Shown here in pieces: positions 23,388-31,084 of a stretch of 64,000 bases of DNA. The first letter of the stretch is position 1; each line of letters starts with the position of its first letter. Made by a program: the position numbers and the translations under genes. The stretch spans positions 62,001-126,000 of the forward strand of contig DCDG01000022.1 of the NCBI GenBank assembly GCA_002316315.1, written 5' to 3'. This DNA comes from Candidatus Aminicenantes bacterium UBA1061. Its GTDB lineage: Bacteria; Acidobacteriota; Aminicenantia; Aminicenantales; Saccharicenantaceae. The notes beneath the pieces were generated by a model that saw only the letters and a list, made by a program, of their open reading frames with translations, had not been told where the DNA came from and ran no database searches.

Positions 23388-25553
23388 ATGGACAAATTAA
23401 AAGCTAAAAAGACATTAAACATAATATTGGGCAGTGCATTTGCCTTTTTATTTCTTTTTAGTTCGCTTTTTGCTCAGAATATTTTAAGCTCCTTGGCTGA
23501 CAGCCAGAATTATCAAAGGAAAAGGGTCTCTTCGGCCGACCCAACTGGTGGTAATCGTGATTTTTTAACCATTCCCGCCGGGCAGACGGCTGTTCTGGCT
23601 GACCTTAAAGGCCCGGCCATTATTGACCATATCTGGATGACCATCGCCGCCGAGCCGTTTTACGGACGGAAGTTAACTCTGAGAATCTACTGGGATGGAG
23701 AGGATACCCCCTCGGTGGAAGTTCCCGTCGGGGATTTTTTCGCTGTTGGTCACGGTCTGGAAAGAAATCTTGTTTCTCTGCCTGTTATCCGGTCATCGGA
23801 GGGCCGGGCTCTAAATGCTTACTGGACTATGCCCTTTCGTTGGTCAGCCAGGGTAACCATAACCAATGAGGGCAGCCGGGCAGTCGGTTCATTCTATTAT
23901 CAGCTTGATTATCGCCAGGTTGAAGACATCAAACCTGATGTTCCCTATTTTCATGCTCAATATCGTCAGGAGTTTCCCTGCGAGGCTAGCCATAACTATC
24001 TCATTCTGGAGGCCGTCGGGCGGGGACATTATGCGGGTTGTGTCCTGAGTGTTCTGCAGCGGTCGCTCGGCTGGTGGGGCGAAGGGGATGATATGATTTT
24101 TATTGATGGCAGCGAAACCCCGGTGATTACCGGCACGGGCAGTGAAGATTATTTCTCCGACGCCTGGGGGATGAGAGAAGGAAATCATCTCTATTATGGT
24201 TGCCCCCTGCAGGAAGAAGATTTTCAGGCCGGAGCTAAAGCTTCAGTTTTCCGCTTCCATCTGCCTGACCCGATTCCCTTTTTTAAATCAATTAAAGTGA
24301 CAATTGAGCACGGCCATGGAAACGATCGTTCTGATTACTACAGCTCAGTCGCTTACTGGTATCAGACTGAGCCTCATAAACCATTTCCACCTTTACCGTC
24401 GGTAGACAAACGGTTGCCATTTGCCTTCGAGACAGGCAATAATTTTTTCCTGCCCATCTGGCTGAAGGTAGAAAATGGACAGCCCGGTCAGGCTGAATAT
24501 CTGGATAAAGTTAGCGGGACGAGACTGGCTGGGCATTCTCTGACTTCTTTACTTACCTCATATTATGCCCAGAGCGGCCAGCGTTATCAGGCCATAATCA
24601 GTCAGGAAGCCGCTGACGGCAGCAGGATCTCCCTGACCATCAAAGCCAGTCTGTCTGATCTTTACGATATAAAAATCTATTATTTAAAAGGACCGGCTTT
24701 TGGCAACTGGCAGGTTCTAAAAGAAATTAAAACCGGGGCAGCTGCTGAAGTCCAGCCTGAAGCCAGCACAAAAAACCTTCAGGCTGGAGAAAAAGAAAAA
24801 ACAGAAGAAGCTCAGAAGAATCAGCTAAGCCAGGGGAGCCCGGTGGCCCAAGAAACACCGGCCGCAAATTACCTGACTCTGGCCAAGGTTAATACTTATG
24901 CTCCTGAGCTGGCTATTGATTCGGTGACGATTAAGGCTCATGAACTTAGCGCAGGCGGTAATAGCTTCGTTCTGGAGGTAGCTGGGAAAGAAGCAAAATC
25001 AACCGGTTTCGATCTGGCCATGGTTGGGGTTAATCTGGTACCGACCGGACTTAATTTTGCCCTTGATTGGAATATTATCGGTCCTTTTGAGGCCAAAGAC
25101 ATGTCTTTTCTCTCCACACCCTATCCTCCCGAAACTGAAACAAACCTCAACAAGAGCTATCCCGGGAAGAATAATCAAGCGGTTGCCTGGCAGACCATCA
25201 AGGCACGAACTTCGGGCTATGTTGCTTTAAATGAAATTCTTCAGCCAAATGAGCAGGCCATAGCCTATGGTTTGACTCATCTTTATTCGCCTGAAGAAAG
25301 ACAGGTGACACTTCTTCTAGGAAGCGACGACGGTGTCAAACTCTGGATAAACGACGTCCTGGTTCATACCAACCCTGCCTATCGCGGTGCTTATCCCGAC
25401 CAGGATCGGATAAACGTTAATCTTAAGGCTGGCTGGAACAAGGTTTTAATCAAGGTACTGCAGGGTGCCGGTGGCTGGGGCTTTTACCTCAGAATTCCTG
25501 ACCCCAAAGGTGAGTATCGCTGGAGTGCCAGGCCATCCAGGAAACAGGACTGA
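23388..25553 (+). CDS. Exported GH172 (DUF2961) glycoside-hydrolase-like protein with C-terminal PA14-like domain
   Basis: A 721-residue secreted protein. A signal peptide covers about 10-30 (FLFLFSSLFAQ). Residues 35-360 match DUF2961, now GH172 (fructofuranosidases, arabinofuranosidases and difructose anhydride enzymes): GGNRDFLTIPAGQTAVLADL, GPAIIDHIWMT, VPVGDFFAVGHG and GTGSEDYFSDAWG, the last holding a conserved Glu. A Glu/Lys/Gln-rich linker lies near 465-485. The C-terminus (about 560-715) resembles PA14-like sugar-binding domains (WNIIGPF, GSDDGVKLWINDVLVH, GWNKVLIKVLQGAGGWGFYLR). It probably acts on plant, fungal or actinobacterial furanoside sugars in the periplasm or outside. TATAAT at 23346-23351 may be its -10. 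Specificity is not predictable here. Confidence 0.8.
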   Translation: MDKLKAKKTLNIILGSAFAFLFLFSSLFAQNILSSLADSQNYQRKRVSSADPTGGNRDFLTIPAGQTAVLADLKGPAIIDHIWMTIAAEPFYGRKLTLRIYWDGEDTPSVEVPVGDFFAVGHGLERNLVSLPVIRSSEGRALNAYWTMPFRWSARVTITNEGSRAVGSFYYQLDYRQVEDIKPDVPYFHAQYRQEFPCEASHNYLILEAVGRGHYAGCVLSVLQRSLGWWGEGDDMIFIDGSETPVITGTGSEDYFSDAWGMREGNHLYYGCPLQEEDFQAGAKASVFRFHLPDPIPFFKSIKVTIEHGHGNDRSDYYSSVAYWYQTEPHKPFPPLPSVDKRLPFAFETGNNFFLPIWLKVENGQPGQAEYLDKVSGTRLAGHSLTSLLTSYYAQSGQRYQAIISQEAADGSRISLTIKASLSDLYDIKIYYLKGPAFGNWQVLKEIKTGAAAEVQPEASTKNLQAGEKEKTEEAQKNQLSQGSPVAQETPAANYLTLAKVNTYAPELAIDSVTIKAHELSAGGNSFVLEVAGKEAKSTGFDLAMVGVNLVPTGLNFALDWNIIGPFEAKDMSFLSTPYPPETETNLNKSYPGKNNQAVAWQTIKARTSGYVALNEILQPNEQAIAYGLTHLYSPEERQVTLLLGSDDGVKLWINDVLVHTNPAYRGAYPDQDRINVNLKAGWNKVLIKVLQGAGGWGFYLRIPDPKGEYRWSARPSRKQD

Positions 25554-25783
25554 CTGTCTGAAAAAAATCATTGCGGAACAGCTCAGCTAAATAGATATGG
25601 CGGCTTGACCCGGCCCTTGCGAGCCCCCATCTGCTGCCTTGAAAAGTACTTGACATTTACAAAGCATGCACTGCATAGCCGTGATGGGTTGATATTCTAG
25701 ATTCAGAAGAGCAAGCATTTCATTTAAAAAAAGGCGCGGGCTCCTTCAAGAAAGAGGAGGATGCCCGACTAACTTAGCATCTA

Positions 25784-26576
25784 ATGAAGAAGTATATTAT
25801 TACGCTTTTAATAACCTGTTTGTGTATTTTGCTTATCTTTTTTCTATTAAAAAAGATCAGGATCATCAACCTGCATAGAAAGGTAAGATAATAGAAAGCC
25901 CTGATAAGATCATTGTCCGGAATCCATCAGAACCCGCTTATAAGGACTATCAGCTCGACCTTGAATACATTTTTACCCTCGGGCGGGAATCAGACCGATG
26001 AAAATTATCTTTTTTATCAGGCGGAGGACATCAAGCTTGATAGCCAGGACAATATATATGCTCTGGATTCGGGAAACTTCAGAATTCAAGTTTTTTACCC
26101 GAACGGGAAATATCTGAGGACAATCGGCATTAGACGTCAGGGACCAGGAGAATTCTCTAATTTTATTTACAATTTTGATATTTCTGAAAAAGACTATATT
26201 TATGTCTGCTCGGGAAAATTTATAACCAGGTTTACGAGCGACGGGCAGTACGATGAATGCCTGAAGCATATAAAAAGCAGTTTAAAGAACAACAAAAGAG
26301 TTTTAGAACCCGTCTCCGGAATGCTCCGATCCCGGAATATCATGTTTTTTTAAAGAAGATAATTGTTGATGACTATGGATACACCTGGGTGACACAACAA
26401 GTCCGAAAACTGATGAAACGGGATTTATATTTGATGTCTTTGATTCGCGAGGAAGATATCTGAAGCGGTTCAACCTGAATTATTATCCTAATGTGATCAC
26501 GAATAACTATCTTTACAGCCGGCGAATAGATCCAGAAATTGGGCATCTTGTAGAAAAAGCAAAGATGAGAAACTGA
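25784..26576 (+). pseudogene. Frameshifted 6-bladed beta-propeller protein gene
   Basis: The coding sequence is readable only by changing frame several times. It begins at ATG 25784 with a signal-like start (MKKYIITLLITCLCILL). Near 25885 it shifts to a frame reading IIESPDKIIVRNPSEPAYKD, then near 25995 to ENYLFYQAEDIKLDSQ and SGNFRIQVFYPNGKYLRTIG. Near 26330 it shifts to YHVFLKKIIVDDYGYTW, and near 26405 to ETDETGFIFDVFDSRGRYLK, ending at TGA 26574-26576. The blade motifs match the family of the intact gene at 1520-2608. At least four frameshifts in 800 bases argue for decay rather than a single sequencing slip. The next 270 bases (26577-26850) hold no gene. Confidence 0.8.
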
Positions 26577-26850
26577 CCTCCCCGCTGATTTTACGAATTG
26601 GCACTTATGATGGTCTAAGCTGGATCATCCCCCTTGCCTCTCAAGCACCTTCTATTTATTATGAGCCGATTTAAGTGAAGCCTTCATGTGCTTAAGCTCG
26701 TAACCTCCCTGTATTGTAGAAGGCGGAACCCCGCACCGAAAGCCTATCAGAATTTACCATTTAACCTTGCGACAAAACCCGGGGCTTTCTGGTAAGTAGG
26801 AAAATCGTATCATGTCCCCGATTTCCCTCTGATAACCTTTATAAGCTTTT

Positions 26851-28266
26851 TTATTCTTTTTTCAAAATCTCATCAGCCTTCGCTCTGATTATTTCCAGAG
26901 CCTCCCGAACATGCCTTTCCTCTGTTGTTCTCTGGCCAACCACTAACCTGATAGTGAATTTTCCCTTGAGGGTGGTGTGGGTCAGAAAAACCTTTCCAGT
27001 AGAATTGATGGCTTCCAGCAATTGCTCGTTCAGCAGGTTAAGCTCATCTTCCGGCCGTCCATCATTCAACCTGAAGCAGACCAGGCTGAAATAGACCGGC
27101 GCCAAAACTTCAATTCTTTTATCTTTGACCAACTCATCGCAGAACCGCTCAGCCAGGTGGATATGGCGGCGGATAATTTTCTTTATTCCTTCAACTCCAT
27201 AGCTTCTCAAGACAAACCAGAGTTTTAGGGAGCGAAACCTCCGGCCAAGCTGAATGCCCCAATCACGAAAATTTTTGACCTCAGCATCGACCCCTGTCTT
27301 TAGATATTCAGGATGGATTTCAAAAGTTCTGGTCAGAAGCCGATGGTCACAGACAAAAAAAGCAGAACAATCAAAATTGGTCAGCATCCATTTATGGGGA
27401 TTGAAAACCAGAGAGTCAGCCTTTTCGACCCCTTCCAGGGCCCAGCGCTTTTCTGGCAGGATAGCTGCTGTTCCAGCATAAGCCGCATCCACATGAAGCC
27501 ACAGGCCATATTTTGAACTTAACTCACCAATAGCTTTGAGCGGATCTACGGCCCCGGAAGAAGTTGTGCCAACCGTCGCCACTACCGCCGTCGGCTTTAA
27601 GCCAGCCCGCAGGTCAGACTCTATGGCTTTTTCCATCTCTCCTGGAATCATGGCATACTCATCGTCGGTTGGAATATAGACCAGGTTTTTCCGGCCATAA
27701 CCGGCTATCTTGACGCCTTTTTCCACACTTGAATGGGCTTCTTCTGAAGCATAAACCCTTAAAATCTCAGAAAAACCCGATTCATTGGCAGCAAAGCCGG
27801 TAGCCTTTTCACGGGCAGCCAGCAGGGCACAAAGCGTGGCGGTGGAGGCTGTGTCCTGAATAACTCCAGCAAATTCCTCTGGTAAGCCCAACATTTGCCG
27901 GAGCCAGTCCATAACCACCTCTTCCAGTTCAGTGGCTGAAGGGGAGGTTTCCCAGACCATGCCCTGGGTGCCAAGTCCGGCAGATAGAAGTTCACCCAGA
28001 ATAGAAGCAGGGCTGTTATTGGAGGGGAAATAGGCAAACCAACCTGGATGCTGCCAGTGAGTCATGCCCGGCATGATAATAGAGTTGAAATCCATTAAAA
28101 TGCGGTCCATCTCCTCAGATTGAGCGGGGGGAGAAGAAGGCAACTGACCCTTGACTTCTCCCGGCCTGACTGTTGATTTTACCGGATATTTTTCGACTTC
28201 TTCGAGATAATCACCTATCCAGTCTATCAATTGATAACCATATTTTTGAAAATCTTCTCTTTTCAT
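26851..28266 (-). CDS. Group II PLP-dependent (aromatic-type) amino acid decarboxylase
   Basis: A 471-residue decarboxylase of the aromatic-L-amino-acid/tyrosine/glutamate decarboxylase group, which removes CO2 from an amino acid to give an amine. The PLP lysine is Lys292 in NPHKWM; the ring-stacking histidine is in EEAHSSVEKG (about 178) and the PLP-nitrogen Asp in HVDAAYAGTA (about 260). WQHPGWFAYFPSNNSPASILGE near the N-terminus is characteristic of animal-type aromatic decarboxylases and plant tryptophan decarboxylases. Length is typical. AAAGGAG precedes the ATG. It has no amine transporter or operon partner. Substrate could be tryptophan, phenylalanine, tyrosine or DOPA. Confidence 0.88.
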   Translation of the reverse strand: MKREDFQKYGYQLIDWIGDYLEEVEKYPVKSTVRPGEVKGQLPSSPPAQSEEMDRILMDFNSIIMPGMTHWQHPGWFAYFPSNNSPASILGELLSAGLGTQGMVWETSPSATELEEVVMDWLRQMLGLPEEFAGVIQDTASTATLCALLAAREKATGFAANESGFSEILRVYASEEAHSSVEKGVKIAGYGRKNLVYIPTDDEYAMIPGEMEKAIESDLRAGLKPTAVVATVGTTSSGAVDPLKAIGELSSKYGLWLHVDAAYAGTAAILPEKRWALEGVEKADSLVFNPHKWMLTNFDCSAFFVCDHRLLTRTFEIHPEYLKTGVDAEVKNFRDWGIQLGRRFRSLKLWFVLRSYGVEGIKKIIRRHIHLAERFCDELVKDKRIEVLAPVYFSLVCFRLNDGRPEDELNLLNEQLLEAINSTGKVFLTHTTLKGKFTIRLVVGQRTTEERHVREALEIIRAKADEILKKE

Positions 28267-28473
28267 GGTTGTTTCTCCTTTCTTTATGGCTGATTCAGGA
28301 TATTTTTCTCTCCTTATCGGGCTTTTTAACCTGACAACCTGTATTTTAATATCTTTTATCCCTCATTTTAAAGTCTTTTAGAGATTAAATCGGCTATTCG
28401 GGGACTTTTTCCCGGTCAAAACTGTCTGCTTTAGCTTAATTTCCTTCTTTTAAAGAAAGTTAGGCTTTTTTAC
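28267..28473. other. Gene-free spacer upstream of the decarboxylase
   Basis: The first part of the 800-base gap between the decarboxylase and the BtuB-like gene. It is AT-rich and presumably contains the minus-strand promoter and leader of the decarboxylase, but I could not pick a convincing box pair. No open frame or stable hairpin stands out. The remaining part of the gap holds a candidate RNA and the riboswitch, listed separately. Confidence 0.4.
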
Positions 28474-28502
28474 TTGATTTTTAAAAAGATCCATGGTATA
28501 AT
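28474..28502 (+). promoter_or_regulatory. Strong promoter of candidate small RNA
   Basis: TTGATT at 28474-28479 and a consensus TATAAT at 28497-28502 are separated by exactly 17 bases. No protein-coding gene follows before the terminator at 28716, so the promoter appears to serve a short transcript. Confidence 0.65.
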
Positions 28503-28508
28503 TACAAC

Positions 28509-28753
28509 GTTCTTTGAGAGGGGAAAAAGGCTTAATTAATTCAAAGACTTTTTAACTTTTTTTTCAACCTACCTGAGTTTAATTGCAACTAAAATTCCTT
28601 GATAGTCGTTTTTCATATTGAGAACGAGAGATGAGAGAGCATAAAAACAAAACCCACGCTTCGAAAGAAAAATTCTCCTTTCTCTAATCCCCCCTCCTTT
28701 TTTGCCCTTAACCCTAAGCCCTGCTTCTTCTCGAGCAGGGCTTTCTTTATTAT
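28509..28753 (+). ncRNA. Candidate non-coding RNA (about 245 nt), family unknown
   Basis: Bounded by a consensus promoter (28474-28502) and an intrinsic terminator (28716-28753). The interval has no open frame of note except 18 codons starting ATG 28631 (MREHKNKTHASKEKFSFL) with a poor ribosome binding site. It includes AT-rich segments and a purine-rich stretch (28621-28640) partly complementary to a pyrimidine-rich one (28672-28695). I do not recognise a 6S, tmRNA, SRP or RNase P signature. It could also be a leader read through toward the cobalamin riboswitch. Existence is inferred from the boundaries only. Confidence 0.4.
28716..28753 (+). terminator. Intrinsic (Rho-independent) terminator
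   Basis: A nine-base-pair stem (AAGCCCTGC at 28716-28724 with GCAGGGCTT at 28735-28743) around a ten-base loop, followed by a T-rich tail TCTTTATTAT. It ends the candidate RNA and insulates the downstream riboswitch. Confidence 0.75.
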
Positions 28754-28797
28754 CGTCCCGACAGCCGAAATATTCAAAGCCTTGACCTGTTTTCTCC

Positions 28798-28825
28798 TTG
28801 ACTATTTCTTTTGAAGAGTTAAAAT
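28798..28825 (+). promoter_or_regulatory. Promoter of the cobalamin riboswitch / BtuB-like unit
   Basis: TTGACT at 28798-28803 and TAAAAT at 28820-28825 with a 16-base spacer. Transcription would begin near 28832, just before the first riboswitch helix at 28841. Confidence 0.6.
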
Positions 28826-28840
28826 AATGGCTTCAATATT

Positions 28841-28993
28841 GCGGGTTTAAAAGACAGGGAAGTCCGTTTTAGGCGGACACAGCCCCCGCTACTGTAATCG
28901 GCGACAAATCCCCGAGCAGGCCACTGCCCATCAGGGCGGGAAGGCCGGGGAGGAGAATGACCCGAGAGTCAGGATACCTGTTTTAAACCCGGC
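28841..28993 (+). promoter_or_regulatory. Cobalamin (B12) riboswitch
   Basis: The leader carries the cobalamin aptamer hallmarks: the conserved core GCCCCCGCTACTGTAA (about 28889-28904) and the B12 box AGTCAGGATACCTG (28967-28980). The outer helix P1 pairs GGGTTTAAAA near 28843-28852 with TTTTAAACCC at 28981-28990. Binding of adenosylcobalamin or a related cobamide would lower expression of the downstream receptor when B12 is plentiful. Riboswitch identity is certain by motif; the exact limits are approximate. Confidence 0.93.
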
Positions 28994-29000
28994 GGACTTG

Positions 29001-29023
29001 TCTATCTTCGGGTGGAAGATAGA
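29001..29023 (+). promoter_or_regulatory. Leader hairpin between riboswitch and start codon
   Basis: TCTATCTTC (29001-29009) and GAAGATAGA (29015-29023) form a perfect nine-base-pair stem with a five-base loop. There is no T-run, so it is not an intrinsic terminator. It lies directly after the aptamer and about 30 bases before the ribosome binding site AAAGGAG, so it may belong to a translational expression platform. Confidence 0.5.
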
Positions 29024-29070
29024 AAGTTGCCCGTCGTCAGATTTTCTCAAGCGGGGGGAAAGGAGTTTAA

Positions 29071-31005
29071 ATGAAAAAAGGCCTTTCTGCCCTTTTATTT
29101 TCAGGTCTGCTCTTAACCGCTATCTCCAGCCTGTCAGCAGATGATGAGAAGCAGCAGGAAAAAATCCATCATGAAATTTTGGTCACTGCCACTCGCCTGG
29201 AAACTCTATCCAGCGAGGTGGCTTCGGCTGCAACAGTGGTCAGAGTAGAGTCATTAACCCCGGTCAGCCTGACCCAGGCTCAGAATCTTTTTGCCCGGGT
29301 GCCTGGAATCTTTTTTCTTCAAACCGGACTGTCGGGAGGAACTGGTTCAGTTTTTATCCGGGGAGCCAATTCAGAGCACACTTTATTTATGTTGGACGGT
29401 TTTGAGCTGAATGACCCAATCTCTCCGGCCCGCTCTTTTAATTTCAATCTATTTAACCTCGGTCTTATCGATCGAATAGAAGTCCTGCGCGGGCCCCAGA
29501 GCAGTTTGTATGGGTCAGATGCCCTGGCCGGTGTAGTCAATCTTATTTCAACCGAGCCGAAAAAAAATCAACTGGAGCTTTCTGGCCTTTATGGCTCTTA
29601 TAAAACCTTTAAGGGCGATCTCCGGCTAGCCCAGGTGAAAAAAAATCTTTTTTACCTTCTGGAATTTAATTCAGATGACAGCGGCGGGATATCTCAGGCC
29701 AGCAGTGCTTATAGCGGAAATAATGAATCAGACAGCTATACCCAGCAGAGCCTGGCTTTCAAGTTTAAATACCGGCCAGGAGAAAATTTTAATCTTTCCT
29801 GGCAGGCCAGGGCCCTGACCGCCCGGGCCGAACTTGACGCCTTTGGCGGTCCGGGCGGGGATGATCCCAACTCTGTCCAGAAGTCAACTTTCTTCTTCAA
29901 TCGCCTGGAGCTTGACGGCTTTTTCTTCAATCATCGCTGGGAACAGAAGTTAGTCCTTGGTTTCCAGGCAGGCCGGCGTCGGAATGACAATCCGGCGGAT
30001 GAATTCCACCCTGAAATCGAGGAGGCTCGCTATAAAAGCCAGTTTTTTAAGCTGGACTGGCAGAATAATCTTTATCTCACGCTCAACCACCTGCTGATTT
30101 TTGGCTTCGAAGAAAAGCTCGAGCAGGGCAGCTCGAATTATTCTTATTTAAGTTCCTGGGGGGATTATCAGAGTGACTTTCCCAGGCAGAGTGCCTCGCT
30201 GGCCAGCTTCTATCTTCAAGATCAGTGGCGGCCCTGGTCTCAGCTGTCATTGACCTCAGGTGTTCGCTTCGACCACCACCAGAAGTTCGGTCCGGCTCTT
30301 ACTTTCAGGCTGGCGGCTAATTATGACTGGTCAGAGCAGCAGACGCGGTTCAAATTCACTCTAGGTTCCGGCTTCAAAGCACCTTCTCTCTATGAGCTTT
30401 ATGCTCCACCTGATAATCTTGGGCCGATTGGCAATATGTCCTTAGAGCCTGAAAAAAATCTGGGCTGGGACGCCGGCCTGGAAAAAATTTTCTTTGACCA
30501 CCTGACCCTCTCCCTGACTTATTTTGAAACCCGATTCCGAAATCTCATTCAGTTTTATTATGGCACTGGCTATCAGAATGTCGGGCAGGCTCGGACCAAA
30601 GGCCTTGAACTATCAATTAAAACCGCGCCGCTTAAAAACCTGGAGCTCACTGCCAGCTGGACTCACCTTCAGGCCAGAGACCTTGACCATCAAACCGATC
30701 TCCTCCGCCGGCCTAAAGATACATTTTATGGCAATCTGAATTTTTCGCGGAAAGCAGTTAGAATTAGCTCCGAAGTCTATTATTTGGGCCAGAGGTATGA
30801 TCTTGATTTTTCTTCTTATCCCAACCGTGAAGTCTGCCTTCGGTCTGCCTTTCTGGTCAATTTTTTTGTGAGTTATGATCTTAAATCCACGACAAGCTTT
30901 TTCATTCGAGGAGATAATCTCCTTGGCACCAGATATGAGATGGTCTATGGCTATGGCTCCCCCGGGACTACAATTTCGACCGGATTTAGATTAAAATTAT
31001 CTTAG
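29071..31005 (+). CDS. btuB: BtuB-like TonB-dependent outer-membrane cobalamin receptor
   Basis: A 644-residue TonB-dependent receptor. A signal peptide (about 5-23, ending LSADDEK) is followed by a TonB-box-like stretch (HHEILVTATR), a plug domain (FARVPGIFFLQT, GSVFIRGANSEHTLFMLDG, IDRIEVLRGPQSSLYGSDALAGVVNLIS) and a beta-barrel of alternating aromatic strands. The last residue is Ser rather than the usual Phe. The cobalamin riboswitch directly upstream identifies the likely substrate as vitamin B12 or a corrinoid precursor, taken up by TonB energy. No BtuCDF genes are adjacent. AAAGGAG sits eight bases before the ATG. Confidence 0.9.
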   Translation: MKKGLSALLFSGLLLTAISSLSADDEKQQEKIHHEILVTATRLETLSSEVASAATVVRVESLTPVSLTQAQNLFARVPGIFFLQTGLSGGTGSVFIRGANSEHTLFMLDGFELNDPISPARSFNFNLFNLGLIDRIEVLRGPQSSLYGSDALAGVVNLISTEPKKNQLELSGLYGSYKTFKGDLRLAQVKKNLFYLLEFNSDDSGGISQASSAYSGNNESDSYTQQSLAFKFKYRPGENFNLSWQARALTARAELDAFGGPGGDDPNSVQKSTFFFNRLELDGFFFNHRWEQKLVLGFQAGRRRNDNPADEFHPEIEEARYKSQFFKLDWQNNLYLTLNHLLIFGFEEKLEQGSSNYSYLSSWGDYQSDFPRQSASLASFYLQDQWRPWSQLSLTSGVRFDHHQKFGPALTFRLAANYDWSEQQTRFKFTLGSGFKAPSLYELYAPPDNLGPIGNMSLEPEKNLGWDAGLEKIFFDHLTLSLTYFETRFRNLIQFYYGTGYQNVGQARTKGLELSIKTAPLKNLELTASWTHLQARDLDHQTDLLRRPKDTFYGNLNFSRKAVRISSEVYYLGQRYDLDFSSYPNREVCLRSAFLVNFFVSYDLKSTTSFFIRGDNLLGTRYEMVYGYGSPGTTISTGFRLKLS

Positions 31006-31015
31006 TCTTTTTACC

Positions 31016-31037
31016 CTTCCAGCCAGCTGGCTGGAAG
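31016..31037. repeat. Perfect 22-base palindrome after the receptor gene
   Basis: The half-site CTTCCAGCCAG is followed immediately by its reverse complement, with no spacer. It begins ten bases after the btuB-like stop codon. The run TCTTTTT lies before, not after it on the plus strand, so it is not a standard plus-strand terminator. It could be a transcript-end hairpin or a protein-binding site. Confidence 0.6.
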
Positions 31038-31084
31038 AGGGAAAGCCAACAAGAATTTCTATTTAACCGAGCTGGAGTCACAGG

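Noticed and set aside
28631..28687. 18-codon leader peptide inside the candidate RNA
   Set aside because: No convincing ribosome binding site and no control codon run; too short to support on its own.
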